Origin: an uncultured Sphingobacteriales bacterium
Lineage (GTDB): Bacteria > Bacteroidota > Bacteroidia > Chitinophagales > Chitinophagaceae
DNA: 6,877 nt
NCBI GenBank assembly: GCA_946887085.1
Contig: CAMPKG010000187.1
Coordinates: 1 to 6,877 of the forward strand
Direction of reading: 5' to 3'
Part shown: positions 6,349 through 6,877 of the stretch, piece by piece
Numbering within the stretch: the first letter of the stretch is position 1
Layout of the letters: each line of letters starts with the position of its first letter
Notes under the pieces: model-generated
What the model was told of the DNA's origin: nothing
Database searches by the model: none
Seen by the model: only the letters and a program-made list of their open reading frames with translations
Program-made: the position numbers and the translations under genes

Positions 6349-6408
6349 AAGTGGTGTATTTCGCCACGCGGTTCATAGAAATAGCTTTGTAAAAAAAATA
6401 CACCACTT
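6349..6408. repeat. Perfect 13-base inverted repeat around the last promoter
   Basis: AAGTGGTGTATTT at 6349-6361 and its exact reverse complement AAATACACCACTT at 6396-6408 are 34 bases apart. The right arm ends at the base before the ATG at 6409. Between them lie the -7 box TAGCTTTG and a run of eight A. It could be a protein-binding operator pair, or an RNA stem that hides the start codon when transcription reads through from the kinase gene. Confidence 0.85.
6359..6389 (+). promoter_or_regulatory. Promoter of the small lipoprotein gene
   Basis: TAGCTTTG at 6382-6389 matches the Bacteroidota -7 consensus TAnnTTTG exactly. A TTTC at 6359-6362, 19 bases upstream, is a near fit to the -33 TTTG element. 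Transcription would start near 6393-6396, leaving a leader of only some 13-16 bases before the ATG. The left arm of the inverted repeat overlaps the -33 region and the right arm covers the leader. Confidence 0.6.
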
Positions 6409-6877
6409 ATGAAAAGCTTGATCCGGTACACAATCATTATTACGTTGCTTGCATTTGTCGGCGCATGCAAAAAAGACAGTACTACCCCGTCAAATCCAAC
6501 AACACCCACTGCCACTGCCTGCAACGGCATGACCCTTTGCTTTAAAATGGATGGCACCGATGTTAGCAAGAATGCAACGTGGAAAGTCATTTCGGGCACC
6601 GCTCCACGAAACCGCATTTATTGGGAGGACAATTCCACGGGTTCCAACATCGAGATAGATGTGTACGGATCGACTACCGGCACTTATGCCATAAAGGCTA
6701 ACCCCGCCAGCGGCGAGGCAGGCTTTCAATATTACCTGAAAGACGCATCTGGCACTAAGAATATACAGGGCCAGTCGGGCAAACTTGAAGTAACAAGAGT
6801 AGCCAATGATATGATGACAGGATCTTTCACTGTAACCGCATCTGACGGAAGCACGACCTACCAGATAACGGAAGGCA
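6409..6877 (+). CDS. Small lipoprotein of unknown function, 3' truncated by window edge
   Basis: The frame runs from the ATG at 6409 to the window end without a stop, giving 156 visible residues. Residues 1-19 are a signal peptide (MKSLIRYTIIITLLAFVGA) with lipobox VGAC, so Cys20 should be lipidated. The following KKDS resembles the charged start of surface-exposed Bacteroidota lipoproteins. DST at 23-25 fits the Bacteroides O-glycosylation pattern D(S/T)(A/I/L/V/M/T). A Thr/Pro-rich linker (24-37) leads to a probably beta-rich domain with C38 and C44 close together and strand-like segments such as NIEIDVYG, GKLEVTRV and GSFTVTAS. Small lipoproteins of this type are common in Chitinophagaceae, but I cannot name the family or its role. 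It has its own promoter, bracketed by an inverted repeat. Confidence 0.85.
   Translation, partial: MKSLIRYTIIITLLAFVGACKKDSTTPSNPTTPTATACNGMTLCFKMDGTDVSKNATWKVISGTAPRNRIYWEDNSTGSNIEIDVYGSTTGTYAIKANPASGEAGFQYYLKDASGTKNIQGQSGKLEVTRVANDMMTGSFTVTASDGSTTYQITEG

Noticed and set aside
6342..6729. Minus-strand frames at 6342-6617 and 6490-6729
   Set aside because: They are antisense to the lipoprotein gene at 6409, which has a clear signal peptide, lipobox and promoter; the minus-strand products show no motif.

Overview
The window looks like chromosomal DNA from a member of the Bacteroidota, probably near Chitinophagaceae. The reasons are the lipoproteins with a C-K-(K)-D-type start to the mature chain, a TPR-plus-histidine-kinase sensor, near absence of Shine-Dalgarno sequences, an exact TAnnTTTG-type -7 promoter box before the last gene, and moderate GC content. 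No phage, transposon, CRISPR or RNA gene was seen. The genus is an inference.

Layout, left to right. Bases 2-889 are the 3' part of a gene for an unrecognised exported protein, closed by a strong terminator (907-937). Bases 1079-2437 encode a 452-residue protein with a long tyrosine/glycine/serine/arginine-rich, FUS-like low-complexity region, two copies of a WWDR...SWF module, and a C-terminal BON domain. It shares a bidirectional terminator (2455-2486) with a convergent minus-strand gene for a single-domain response regulator (2498-2944). Upstream of that, also on the minus strand, is a 76-codon gene of unknown function (3046-3276). A 197-base divergent intergenic region separates it from a plus-strand pair: an FkbM-family methyltransferase (3474-4193) and, 11 bases later, a TPR sensor histidine kinase starting at TTG (4205-6319). 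After a small hairpin comes a promoter bracketed by a perfect 13-base inverted repeat. It drives a small lipoprotein gene (6409 onward) that runs off the window end.

How the parts may work together is inference. The kinase has no receiver domain and no adjacent regulator on its own strand, while the lone receiver protein has no output domain, so they could be partners. The BON protein has a recognisable domain family but an unusual, nearly lysine-free sticker-rich N-terminal region, and is the most distinctive object here. I did not find a clearly new multi-gene system; the best leads are this protein and the inverted repeat around the last promoter.
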